DNA from: Sphingobacterium rhinopitheci
GTDB lineage: Bacteria; Bacteroidota; Bacteroidia; Sphingobacteriales; Sphingobacteriaceae
Assembly (NCBI RefSeq): GCF_022627575.1
Contig: NZ_JADEYQ010000002.1
Span: 434,001 to 498,000 of the forward strand
DNA: 64,000 nucleotides
Reading direction: 5' to 3'
The position numbers were made by a program, and so were the translations under genes. The notes under the pieces are model-generated. The model ran no database searches and was not told the DNA's origin. It saw nothing but the letters and a program-made list of their open reading frames with translations. Below, piece by piece: positions 25,592 through 33,775 of the stretch. Positions within the stretch are counted from its first letter, which is position 1. The number at the start of each line of letters is the position of its first letter.

Positions 25592-26134
25592 CTAAAATAA
25601 CTCTTTAAAACTGGGAGCATTTAAATCCTTCTCTGACAGTATCAATTGTGCCGAAGGCATCTCCCAATCAATAGCCAATTCAGCATCTAAAGGATCTACC
25701 CCACACTCGGCATCCTTATTATAATAATTATCACATTTATAAAAGAAAGTCGCTTCCTCACTCAAGACAACAAATCCATGAAGAAAACCGCGAGGGATAA
25801 ACAATTGCAGATTATTCGCTGCAGACAACTTCACCGCGACATGTTCACCGTATGTTGCTGAGCCTGGTCGTACATCCACAGCAATATCTAACACCTCCCC
25901 ATCCAATACACGAACGAGCTTTGCCTGTGCATATTCACCAGATTGAGCATGTAATCCACGGAGCACACCTTTTGTAGAATACGATTGGTTATCTTGGACA
26001 AAAGTTATATTATCGCCAATCAGTTTATTGAATGTATTAGCATTAAAACTTTCGAAAAAATAACCGCGGCTATCGCCATATTTATTCGGTTCTACTATAT
26101 AACAGCCTTTTATTTTTGTTTCTGTAATCTTCAT
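25592..26134 (-). CDS. rfbC: dTDP-4-dehydrorhamnose 3,5-epimerase
   Basis: A 180-residue cupin-fold epimerase, third enzyme of dTDP-L-rhamnose synthesis. 'GVLRGLHAQSGEYAQAKLVRVLDGEVLDIAVDVRPGSATYGEHV' carries the catalytic His of 'RGLH'. 'LFIPRGFLHGFVVLSEEATFFYKCDNYYNKDAECGVDPLD' carries the conserved His and Tyr. The gene is intact and normal in length. It is isolated on both sides by related repeat tracts, so it could be lost by recombination between them. Confidence 0.96.
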   Translation of the reverse strand: MKITETKIKGCYIVEPNKYGDSRGYFFESFNANTFNKLIGDNITFVQDNQSYSTKGVLRGLHAQSGEYAQAKLVRVLDGEVLDIAVDVRPGSATYGEHVAVKLSAANNLQLFIPRGFLHGFVVLSEEATFFYKCDNYYNKDAECGVDPLDAELAIDWEMPSAQLILSEKDLNAPSFKELF

Positions 26135-26149
26135 TTATAGTATATTACG

Positions 26150-26446
26150 AATTGTTTAGGGTTTTAAATAGTTAGAGTTTTTTAATGATTAGAGTTTTAA
26201 ATGGTTAGAGTTTTTTATTGATTAGAGAAAATGGTTAGATTTAAATGGAGAGAGGCAATTTAACAAACTACTCCCTTCTCTAACACCTTCTTTACCTAAC
26301 TTCCTAACTTCCTTCTCAAACTCCTTAACCTCTTCCTAACTCCTTAACCTCTTCCCTAACTCCTTCTTTACCTAAATCTCTAACTCCCTTATCTAACTCC
26401 CTAACTCCTTAACCTCTTCCTAACTCCTTCTTTACCTAAATCTTAA
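26150..26446. repeat. Low-complexity repeat tract B (between rfbC and rfbB)
   Basis: About 300 bases with no gene. The first part (26165-26245) repeats GTTAGAGTTTT-like units four or five times. The second part (26275-26446) is tandem CTTCCTAACTC / CTCCTTAACCT variants. Within it a unit of about 38 bases occurs at 26341-26379 and again at 26407-26444 with one base missing. The last copy runs into the rfbB stop codon. GTTAGAG and CTCTAAC are reverse complements, so the two halves could fold back on each other. Same orientation as tract A. Confidence 0.85.
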
Positions 26447-27498
26447 CTATCTCTATATTGTTTCTTGTAATACGACTGATAATCACCTGAAGTGACATTA
26501 TTGAGCCAATCTTCATTTTCTAAAAACCAATCAATAGTTTTAGACAAGCCTTCTTCAAAAGTAACAGACGGCACATATCCCAATTCTTTATTGATCTTCG
26601 TCGCATCGATAGCATAACGTAGGTCATGTCCAGGACGATCTTTCACAAAAGTAATTAGTTGAGCAGATTCACCAGATTGTCTACCCAGCTTTTCATCCAT
26701 TTGCTTACAGAGCTCTTTTACAAGGTCTATATTTTTCCATTCATTAAAACCGCCGACATTATAAGAATCACCTACTTTACCTTTATGAAATACTAAATCA
26801 ATAGCTTTAGCATGATCTATTACATATAGCCAATCACGTGTGTATTTGCCATCCCCATAAATTGGAAGCGGTTTTTTGTGTATTATATTATGAATACAAA
26901 GAGGGATTAATTTTTCCGGAAAATGATTGGGCCCATAATTATTGGAACAATTGGTCAATACTATAGGCAACTCATAGGTATCATAATAAGCTCTTACAAA
27001 ATGATCAGACGAAGCCTTAGAGGCAGAATAAGGCGAATGTGGGTCATAAGAAGTGTCTTCAGTAAATAACCCAGACTCCCCTAATGTACCGTACACCTCA
27101 TCGGTAGAAATATGATGGAAACGCTTACCTTCATAATTGGTTTCCCATATCTCTTTAGCTGCATTCAGTAAATTTACAGTACCAATAACATTGGTCATTA
27201 CAAACTCCAATGGATTAGAGATGGAACGGTCGACGTGGGATTCGGCAGCCAGATGAATTACACCATCGGGTTTATATTGTTCAAATATAGTACGAATATG
27301 TACAGCATCAGTAATATCAGCCTTTATAAAGGTATAATTTGGGCTATCCTGAATATCTTTCAAATTCTCCAAATTACCCGCATAAGTAAGGGCATCAAGA
27401 TTAATAATCTGATATTGAGGGTATTTTAGAACAAATTCGCGTACGACATGAGAACCTATGAAACCTGCTCCACCGGTAATTAATACTGTCTTAAGCAT
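26443..27498 (-). CDS. rfbB: dTDP-glucose 4,6-dehydratase
   Basis: A 351-residue extended short-chain dehydrogenase that makes dTDP-4-keto-6-deoxyglucose. Motifs: 'VLITGGAGFIGSHVVREFV' (NAD loop), 'VIHLAAESHVDRSI', 'ISTDEVYGTLGESG' (catalytic Thr-Asp-Glu), 'YSASKASSDHFVRAYYDTY' (YxxxK) and 'NCSNNYGPNHFPEKLIPL'. Length is normal. It is first of the rfbB-C-D-A set and starts 6 bases after the cytidylyltransferase-like gene. Confidence 0.97.
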   Translation of the reverse strand: MLKTVLITGGAGFIGSHVVREFVLKYPQYQIINLDALTYAGNLENLKDIQDSPNYTFIKADITDAVHIRTIFEQYKPDGVIHLAAESHVDRSISNPLEFVMTNVIGTVNLLNAAKEIWETNYEGKRFHHISTDEVYGTLGESGLFTEDTSYDPHSPYSASKASSDHFVRAYYDTYELPIVLTNCSNNYGPNHFPEKLIPLCIHNIIHKKPLPIYGDGKYTRDWLYVIDHAKAIDLVFHKGKVGDSYNVGGFNEWKNIDLVKELCKQMDEKLGRQSGESAQLITFVKDRPGHDLRYAIDATKINKELGYVPSVTFEEGLSKTIDWFLENEDWLNNVTSGDYQSYYKKQYRDS

Positions 27499-27504
27499 AA
27501 AAAT

Positions 27505-27975
27505 TTATTTAGCGTTTTTTTCGGCTTCTCTTTGCGCCACGATTTTACGTAAGCCTGAGCTAGAAAAACGATGATCACGTGTATTAAAATATAATTCTAT
27601 ACCTTTTTGTTCACAGTATTTACGTCCAGTAAAATCTCTATCCATATATTCATCGCCGACGATTCTTACGTCTAGTTTGAAAGAACGCAAAATATCTTCC
27701 AAATCTTGTTCTGTAGAGTAAGGGACAATTTCATCTACATATTGGCAACCTCTCAATTGAATATAGCGCTCTACCACGGTTTGTGTAGGTGCATTTTTTT
27801 CGGGGCGATCTAATGTTGGGTCCATCTGCAAGCCACAAATCAAATAATCACACTGTCTTTTTGCTTCAGCCAGCATCATAATATGACCGGCATGCAAAAG
27901 GTCAAACGTAGAAAATGTAATACCTACGCGAGGTCCTGGATTATAATCTTCTTTCTTTTCAAGCATTTGAGACAT
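27505..27975 (-). CDS. Cytidylyltransferase-like nucleotidyltransferase (TagD-like)
   Basis: A 156-residue HxGH nucleotidyltransferase. 'GITFSTFDLLHAGHIMMLAEAKRQCDYLICGLQMDP' holds the HxGH motif and the first helix. 'RIVGDEYMDRDFTGRKYCEQKGIELYFNTRDHRFSSSGLRKIV' holds the C-terminal (S/T)SSxLR-like motif. This is the layout of glycerol-3-phosphate cytidylyltransferases and their relatives. About 18 extra residues precede the core. No glycerol- or ribitol-phosphate transferase is nearby, so the activated compound is unknown. Position inside the locus suggests it makes a CDP- or ADP-linked precursor for the glycan. Confidence 0.8.
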   Translation of the reverse strand: MSQMLEKKEDYNPGPRVGITFSTFDLLHAGHIMMLAEAKRQCDYLICGLQMDPTLDRPEKNAPTQTVVERYIQLRGCQYVDEIVPYSTEQDLEDILRSFKLDVRIVGDEYMDRDFTGRKYCEQKGIELYFNTRDHRFSSSGLRKIVAQREAEKNAK

Positions 27976-28170
27976 ATTTAAATATATTAGTTAAATAAAA
28001 ACAAAGTAATAAATTACTATTACTCTTAAGATAAGTACAATACTATCTAAATTTTGTTTTTCATTGGGCAATAATGGTATAAAGTTAATGAAAGAAACAT
28101 TATTAATATAAAAAAGCACGTGTTTTTATTGCAATAACAACAAATTACTCCCTTTTAAAAATATTATTAG

Positions 28171-29466
28171 CTAAAGTCTTCCGTCGAGTATTTTTTTATC
28201 TAAAACAGCTTTACAATCGAAAATTACAGAAGTTTTTTTACATAGACTTCCAATATCCATAGCTATAAATTCCTTATGAGCGACAGCTAATATAATAGCG
28301 TCGTATTGTCCAACTATATTATCTAGCATAGAAATATGAGGATATTTTTTCATTACATCAAAGTTATTCACCCAAGGATCATATATAACAGGTGCTGTAC
28401 CAAAATCTACTAATTCATCATAAATATCGACTACTTTAGAATTTCGTACATCAGGGCAATTTTCCTTAAATGTAACTCCTAGAATCAAAACTTTAGCATC
28501 TTTGAGTACCATATCCTTCTTGAGCATAAGTTTTATCACTTTGGAAGCGACAAACTCGGCCATTCTATCATTTACACGCCTACCTGATAAGATCACTTCT
28601 GGATGATATCCCAATTTCGAAGCTTTGTGCGCAAGATAATAGGGATCTACCGAAATACAATGCCCACCAACTAAACCAGGCTGAAATTTTAGAAAATTAT
28701 ATTTAGTACTCGCTGCTTCCAATACATCATGAGTATCTATTCCGACTCTATCAAATATTAAAGCGAGCTCATTGACGAAAGAAATATTAACATCCCTTTG
28801 CGCATTTTCAATAGCTTTTGCTGCTTCAGCTACTTTAATAGAAGGTGCTAAATAAGTGCCTGCTGTTATAATCTGTTTATAAAGAAGATCTATTCGTTCA
28901 GCAACTTCAGGCGTAGATCCAGAGGTAATTTTGATGACATTTTCTAAGGTATTTACTTTATCGCCAGGGTTAATTCTTTCGGGAGAATAGCCGACAAAAA
29001 AATCAACATTAAATGTCAATCCAGAATAGCGTTCTAGTACAGGTACACAGTCTTCTTCGGTACAACCGGGATAAACCGTTGATTCGAAGATAACTATTGA
29101 ACCTTTTCCCATCACAGTAGCAATAGTCTTGGTAGCACGCAGTAGATAACTTAAATCTGGTGCATTAAACTCATCTATTGGCGTAGGGACAGTAACGATA
29201 TAAACAGTACAGTTTTTTAATTTTTGTGCATCTGAGGATAAACTAAGGCCCGCTTTAAAAGGCGTATTCTGTCCCGCTTCTAAAGCTGACATAAGCGTTT
29301 CAGCATCTACTTCCTGTGTAGAATCATTACCCGATAACAACTGAGACACTCTGTCAACATTTATATCATACCCTATAACAGGATTTTTTTTGGCAAAAGC
29401 CAGGGCTAAAGGCAAGCCGACATATCCTTGACCGATTACCGCTATTCTGTCTACTGTCCCTTTCAA
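28171..29466 (-). CDS. UDP-N-acetylhexosamine / UDP-hexose 6-dehydrogenase
   Basis: A 431-residue nucleotide-sugar dehydrogenase that oxidises C6 of a UDP-sugar twice to a uronic acid. Blocks: 'IAVIGQGYVGLPLALAFAKK' (NAD site), 'VYIVTVPTPIDEFNAPDLSYL', 'GSIVIFESTVYPGCTEEDCVPVLE', 'VKITSGST'-type loop, 'VGGHCISVDPYYLAHKASKLGY' (catalytic Cys) and 'VLILGVTFKENCPDVRNSKVVDI'. The 'GGHCISVDPYYL' form is typical of the WbpO/TviB/WecC group acting on UDP-HexNAc rather than of UDP-glucose dehydrogenases. The only start that fits is a TTG at 29466. It follows manC by 16 bases. Confidence 0.9.
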   Translation of the reverse strand: MKGTVDRIAVIGQGYVGLPLALAFAKKNPVIGYDINVDRVSQLLSGNDSTQEVDAETLMSALEAGQNTPFKAGLSLSSDAQKLKNCTVYIVTVPTPIDEFNAPDLSYLLRATKTIATVMGKGSIVIFESTVYPGCTEEDCVPVLERYSGLTFNVDFFVGYSPERINPGDKVNTLENVIKITSGSTPEVAERIDLLYKQIITAGTYLAPSIKVAEAAKAIENAQRDVNISFVNELALIFDRVGIDTHDVLEAASTKYNFLKFQPGLVGGHCISVDPYYLAHKASKLGYHPEVILSGRRVNDRMAEFVASKVIKLMLKKDMVLKDAKVLILGVTFKENCPDVRNSKVVDIYDELVDFGTAPVIYDPWVNNFDVMKKYPHISMLDNIVGQYDAIILAVAHKEFIAMDIGSLCKKTSVIFDCKAVLDKKILDGRL

Positions 29467-29482
29467 ACTAGTTATGTTAAGG

Positions 29483-30472
29483 TTATAGCAATTCTGAATT
29501 TATACCATCAAGCTCTTCATAAAGATGTTTTACATCTTGAGCTGAATCTTTTTGCACAACCAATATAGCATCATCAGTATGTACTAACACCGTATCTTTG
29601 ACCCCTAAAAAAGATACAGATTTGTCAGTACCTATGACCATATTGCCTGCCACATCCACTTTATGTCCTTTCAACTTCAGGTAGTCATAAAGAGAATCAT
29701 AGGATCCCATATCTGACCATACAAAATTTGAAGGCAATACCTTGATGCGCTCACTGCGCTCCATTACGGCATAATCTATACTTTTGGATGGTATTTTTAA
29801 CGACAATTCTTCAGAGAGAATTCCGTTTATAGCATCTTCAGACACCTCCTTAGAAGCTCTATATACTTTCGGTTCAAATCGGAACAATTCCTCTAAATAT
29901 ACAGAGGCTTTAAAGCAAAAGATCCCTGAGTTCCAAAGGAAATTACCTTTTTTCAAGAATTCTTTAGCCGTTTCTAAATTAGGTTTTTCCCTAAAAGAAA
30001 GAACATCATTGCCATCATATTCGATATAACCATAGCCTGTTTCAGGTTTATTAGGTTTAATCCCAAAGGTAACTAGGTAATCATCCTTTGCTAATTCTAC
30101 GGCTTGTTTAAGCGTGTTTTGATACTCAGCTTCACCTTCAATCAAATGATCCGACGGTGTCACGATCAATATATCATCAGGGTCACATGCTAATGCTGCA
30201 AAGGCAATCGCCGCAGCAGTATTTCTTGGTGTAGCCTCAACGATGGTTTCACTATTGGCTTCGGGTAAAAAAGTTTTTGCAAGGTCCACATTCTTCACAC
30301 TACCCACCATAATTGTCTTATCGACTATATTTTGATTTCTAGCAACCGTCAGTTCAAATAATGATTTGCCTTCAAAAAGTGGAATATATTGTTTTGGACG
30401 CGCTTTACGTGACAATGGCCACAAACGAGATCCTACACCCCCTGACAATACTACATTAATTACTTTTGACAT
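29483..30472 (-). CDS. manC: Mannose-1-phosphate guanylyltransferase
   Basis: A 329-residue enzyme that makes GDP-mannose from GTP and mannose-1-phosphate. 'VVLSGGVGSRLWPLSRKARPKQYIPLF' is the pyrophosphorylase signature with catalytic Lys, and 'VEATPRNTAAAIAFAAL' and 'ILIVTPSDHLI' follow. 'FREKPNLETAKEFLKKGNFLWNSGIFCFKASVYLEEL' is the sugar-binding region. It lacks the C-terminal phosphomannose isomerase domain of bifunctional ManC proteins. It starts the capsule locus, 15 bases after an exonuclease gene. Confidence 0.92.
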   Translation of the reverse strand: MSKVINVVLSGGVGSRLWPLSRKARPKQYIPLFEGKSLFELTVARNQNIVDKTIMVGSVKNVDLAKTFLPEANSETIVEATPRNTAAAIAFAALACDPDDILIVTPSDHLIEGEAEYQNTLKQAVELAKDDYLVTFGIKPNKPETGYGYIEYDGNDVLSFREKPNLETAKEFLKKGNFLWNSGIFCFKASVYLEELFRFEPKVYRASKEVSEDAINGILSEELSLKIPSKSIDYAVMERSERIKVLPSNFVWSDMGSYDSLYDYLKLKGHKVDVAGNMVIGTDKSVSFLGVKDTVLVHTDDAILVVQKDSAQDVKHLYEELDGINSELL

Positions 30473-30487
30473 TTTTATTATTTCAAT

Positions 30488-31006
30488 TTAAACATTTAAT
30501 ACTTTGGGAATATCAGCTTGTTTGAGGTACAATAATGCGCTACCTCTAGCATCAGAAAGAGCATCATGATGATCTAGCTCTATCCCCATTAAACTACAAC
30601 ATACACTCAGCTTGGTTTTTGAAAAACCCGCTGTACGATAAATTTTACTTGTACATTCCCATTTTTCAGGAAGATGCAAATCTTCAAAGGCTAAGCCATA
30701 ATAATCCAGTGTCCTTTTTAAGACCGCTCTATCAAAAGCCTCGTTATGTGCCACCATTTTTTGATCCACTAAAAGAGGAATTAATTTAGGGAACAACTGG
30801 TCAAATGTAGGAGCCTCTATGGTATCTTTGGCTTTAATACCATGTACTCTAGTGGTTTGCCACATAAATTTGTTGTTTGGTGGTTGGACCAAGCTATAAA
30901 ATTCATTTACGATCTGCCCCTCTACGACATTAACTATACCTACAGCGCATACGCTTGTATATTCGGATGTAGCTAATTCAAAATCTATTGCTGTAAATGT
31001 ATGCAT
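30488..31006 (-). CDS. DEDDh 3'-5' exonuclease (DNA polymerase III epsilon-like)
   Basis: A 172-residue exonuclease domain. The DEDDh residues are visible: 'FTAIDFELATSEYTS' (DxE), 'MVAHNEAFDRAVL' (second Asp) and 'ELDHHDALSDARGSALL' (His and last Asp). 'RVHGIKAKDTIEAPTFDQLFP' is the usual substrate-side loop. The ATG at 31006 gives a protein that begins at the domain edge. A TAACTTTG -7-like element ends 5 bases before this ATG. It might act in proofreading-like or repair trimming. No polymerase or BRCT domain is attached. Confidence 0.85.
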   Translation of the reverse strand: MHTFTAIDFELATSEYTSVCAVGIVNVVEGQIVNEFYSLVQPPNNKFMWQTTRVHGIKAKDTIEAPTFDQLFPKLIPLLVDQKMVAHNEAFDRAVLKRTLDYYGLAFEDLHLPEKWECTSKIYRTAGFSKTKLSVCCSLMGIELDHHDALSDARGSALLYLKQADIPKVLNV

Positions 31007-31011
31007 ACATT

Positions 31012-31019
31012 CAAAGTTA
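31012..31019 (-). promoter_or_regulatory. Candidate -7 element, leaderless context (exonuclease)
   Basis: Minus strand TAACTTTG fits TAnnTTTG and ends 5 bases before the ATG, so transcription would start at or next to the start codon. No clear -33 element. Confidence 0.4.
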
Positions 31020-31106
31020 CGATATTTTTGATTCTCTCGCCATTGTAGGAGCGATAAATACAAATTATAATTCGTTTATATAACACACAAAATCTATGTG
31101 CATAAA

Positions 31107-32387
31107 TCAATAGCCATATTTATTTTTCCACTTACTTTGTAAGGCCTGCCTCAATTTATCTTCAGCTGCATTTTTACCCGGCTTATACAAGCAAGTGCCC
31201 TCAATACCTGGCGGCATAAATTCTTGTTCCACAAAATTACCTGGATAGGCATGCGCATATTTGTATTCAAGACCATAATCAAGATCCTTCATCAATTTAG
31301 TAGGCGCATTGCGTAGCTGTAAAGGCACCGAAAGGTCACCCGTCTTCTTAACAAGCGCTTGAGCTTGATTAATCGCTTCATAGGCGGCATTACTCTTTGC
31401 TGACGATGCCATATAGGTCACCGTCTGGGCGAGGATAATTCTAGATTCGGGCCAACCAATTACATTGACCGCTTGAAAACAATTATTTGCCAATAGCAAG
31501 GCATTAGGATTTGCATTGCCAATATCTTCAGATGCTAATATCAAGAGACGACGTGCAATAAAAGAAGGATCTTCGCCTCCTTCAATCATACGTGCCAACC
31601 AATATACTGCAGCATTAGGATCAGATCCACGGATTGATTTGATAAAAGCAGAAATAATATCATAATGCTGCTCACCAGTTTTGTCATAACGGGCCATATT
31701 TTGCTGTACCTGAGCAAACACAAAATCATTTGTTATAGCTTTATTATAAGGGACCGCAGCATCTACAACAAGCTCCAATACATTCAATAGTTTGCGGGCA
31801 TCACCGCCAGAAAGACGTATCAGCGCATCGTATTCTTTGATTACGATAGTGTCATTTTTAAGGAAATCATCTTCTTTAATCGCACGATGTATAATCCCCT
31901 TAAGCTCTTCTTCAGTAAGATTCTCTAAAACATATACCTGACATCTGCTCAATAATGCAGATATCACTTCAAAGGAAGGGTTTTCGGTCGTAGCACCTAT
32001 TAGTGTGACCAATCCCTTTTCTACGGCACCAAGTAAGGAATCTTGTTGACTTTTTGAAAACCTGTGTATCTCATCAATAAACAAAACAGGCTGTTCCTGT
32101 GTAAAATTCATCAGCTGCTCCGCCTTCTCTATAATCTCGCGTACCTCTTTTACCCCCGATTTAATAGCACTTAAGCTAAAAAAAGGGCGCCCCAGTTCTT
32201 TGGCTATTAAATTAGCTAGACTTGTCTTCCCTACGCCCGGAGGGCCCCACAAAATCATAGAGGGGATATTTTTACGTTTAATAGCATTATACAAAATGGA
32301 TCCTTCACCTACTAGATGTTGCTGACCTACATATGTTGCAAGTGATTTGGGACGAAGTCTTTCTGCTAATGGTATACGCGTAGCCAT
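31107..32387 (-). CDS. rarA: Replication-associated recombination protein A (RarA/MgsA)
   Basis: A 426-residue AAA+ ATPase that works at stalled replication forks and is related to clamp loaders. It has 'ERLRPKSLATYVGQQHLVG', Walker A 'MILWGPPGVGKTSLANLIA', Walker B 'PVLFIDEIHRFSKSQQDSLL', 'TLIGATTENPSFEVISALLSRCQVY' (sensor 1 and Arg finger) and 'SGGDARKLLNVLEL' (sensor 2). The C-terminal tetramerisation region contains 'YWLARMIEGGEDPSFIARRLLI' and 'PGNFVEQEFMPPGIEG'. The ATG at 32387 is chosen because the -7 element at 32409-32416 overlaps the upstream alternative. Confidence 0.96.
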   Translation of the reverse strand: MATRIPLAERLRPKSLATYVGQQHLVGEGSILYNAIKRKNIPSMILWGPPGVGKTSLANLIAKELGRPFFSLSAIKSGVKEVREIIEKAEQLMNFTQEQPVLFIDEIHRFSKSQQDSLLGAVEKGLVTLIGATTENPSFEVISALLSRCQVYVLENLTEEELKGIIHRAIKEDDFLKNDTIVIKEYDALIRLSGGDARKLLNVLELVVDAAVPYNKAITNDFVFAQVQQNMARYDKTGEQHYDIISAFIKSIRGSDPNAAVYWLARMIEGGEDPSFIARRLLILASEDIGNANPNALLLANNCFQAVNVIGWPESRIILAQTVTYMASSAKSNAAYEAINQAQALVKKTGDLSVPLQLRNAPTKLMKDLDYGLEYKYAHAYPGNFVEQEFMPPGIEGTCLYKPGKNAAEDKLRQALQSKWKNKYGY

Positions 32388-32408
32388 ATCTTTAAATTTA
32401 TGATTAAA

Positions 32409-32416
32409 CAAATTTA
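32409..32416 (-). promoter_or_regulatory. Candidate -7 element for rarA
   Basis: Minus strand TAAATTTG fits TAnnTTTG with a TTG about 17 bases upstream, 21 bases before the rarA ATG. Confidence 0.5.
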
Positions 32417-32532
32417 TACAATAATAGTCGAAACAATTAGTAGAGGTGTTTCAAATTATTTAAATTGAAAAATAACCCCACACCGAACGATAATAATTAT
32501 CTAAAAGTTTAGATATTTGCATTAACGGTTAT

Positions 32533-33645
32533 ATGAATAGAATATATATGAGATTAAATATATTACCTACACTTTTGGGCTTGCTTGCATCATGTTTATC
32601 ATGCCTATCGAGCTATGCACAAAGTGTAAACCCTTTAGTAGATGCTTCAGGAATAATAAAGAAATATGATAATACATTTGATGGTATCGGTCCAGAAGTT
32701 TATTTTGTCCCTGCTCCACAGAAAGAAAATGACATTATCAACGATTTCAAAAGCATTGCCTTGTTTACAGATTCTATTCATCGTTTTGCATTACAAGAAG
32801 AGCTGATTAATTCATTTGAAAACACCCGTAATTATAGCATTGTAGATAATATTATCCTGTTGGACTCCATATCTTTACAAAACTGGGACAAAGCTGTAGC
32901 CTATCAGATCGAAGCCGACAACACATTGCTAGCGACAGGACTACTGAATGCTTTTGCGAAGGAATACATCCTAAAAAAAGAGTATATAAAAGCAGAGACA
33001 TTGCTTACAAGAGCATTAAACCTAATCGCCTATGATCGTACATTTGAGGACAAGGCTGTTCTTCAAGCCAATCTAGCATCAATATTGATTTTCAACAACA
33101 ATTACACTGAAGCGAAGTTATTAGAAGAAGAATTGTACCTCGATGCAAAAAAAAGCAAATCCTTAACCAATGAAGCTAATTCGCATGTAAAATTAGCGCT
33201 ATTGGAGGCCTATTCTCAAGAATATACAAATGCAGAGAATAGAATCATCCGCAAAGCAATCCCACTATTCAATAGAGCAAAAGATTATGATAACAAAATA
33301 AATGCGTGGATTAAATTAGGAAAAATATATACGTTAAATAAAAAATACATACAAGCTCAGTGGTTCCTAATCCAAGCACAGGAATTAGCGAAGCTTAAGA
33401 ATATAGCAAAATATGACGCGCAAATAGAATTTATGCTGGGCTATGCTAAATTCTATCAAAACAATCTTCATATGTCAGAAAAGGAACTTACACAAGCTTT
33501 AAAGTTAGCACAGGAGAATGGCAACAAATACATAGAAATAGCGGCTACTCAAATGCTTGGAGAAATCGCTTTAAAACAAAATAAAATCGACGATGCAGAA
33601 ACTTTTCTAAATTCATATTGGAAACTAAGAAAAGCATATTTTTAA
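32533..33645 (+). CDS. Secreted tetratricopeptide-repeat protein
   Basis: A 370-residue protein with a signal peptide (hydrophobic residues 8-26, ending SSYAQ) and a helical repeat body. At least five TPR-like pairs are visible from about residue 135 on, for example 'LLNAFAKEYILKKEYIKAETLLTRALNL', 'LASILIFNNNYTEAKLLEEEL', 'LGKIYTLNKKYIQAQWFLIQAQEL' and 'LGEIALKQNKIDDAETFLNSY'. No enzyme domain follows; the chain stops soon after the last repeat. ATG at 32533 or 32548 are both possible. A protein-binding role in the periplasm is all the sequence supports. It is 130 bases upstream of the Prc-like protease. Confidence 0.7.
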   Translation: MNRIYMRLNILPTLLGLLASCLSCLSSYAQSVNPLVDASGIIKKYDNTFDGIGPEVYFVPAPQKENDIINDFKSIALFTDSIHRFALQEELINSFENTRNYSIVDNIILLDSISLQNWDKAVAYQIEADNTLLATGLLNAFAKEYILKKEYIKAETLLTRALNLIAYDRTFEDKAVLQANLASILIFNNNYTEAKLLEEELYLDAKKSKSLTNEANSHVKLALLEAYSQEYTNAENRIIRKAIPLFNRAKDYDNKINAWIKLGKIYTLNKKYIQAQWFLIQAQELAKLKNIAKYDAQIEFMLGYAKFYQNNLHMSEKELTQALKLAQENGNKYIEIAATQMLGEIALKQNKIDDAETFLNSYWKLRKAYF

Positions 33646-33775
33646 TTATTATATTAGTGGTTACACTATAAAAGTTACATACTTTACAATACATTTACAA
33701 CAGTTAGCTAAAACTATAGTTAAGTTTTAACTATTTTTACATTTAAATTTTAATAGGCCTTTATACAAACAATTT

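Noticed and set aside
25430..26446. CRISPR-like appearance of the TAACTCC repeats
   Set aside because: Units are degenerate and abut each other, there are no uniform unique spacers, and no cas gene is in the window.
7858..30472. Insertion sequences or transposase remnants in the polysaccharide locus
   Set aside because: No transposase-like frame or paired terminal inverted repeats were seen; the truncated GT4 is better explained by deletion.
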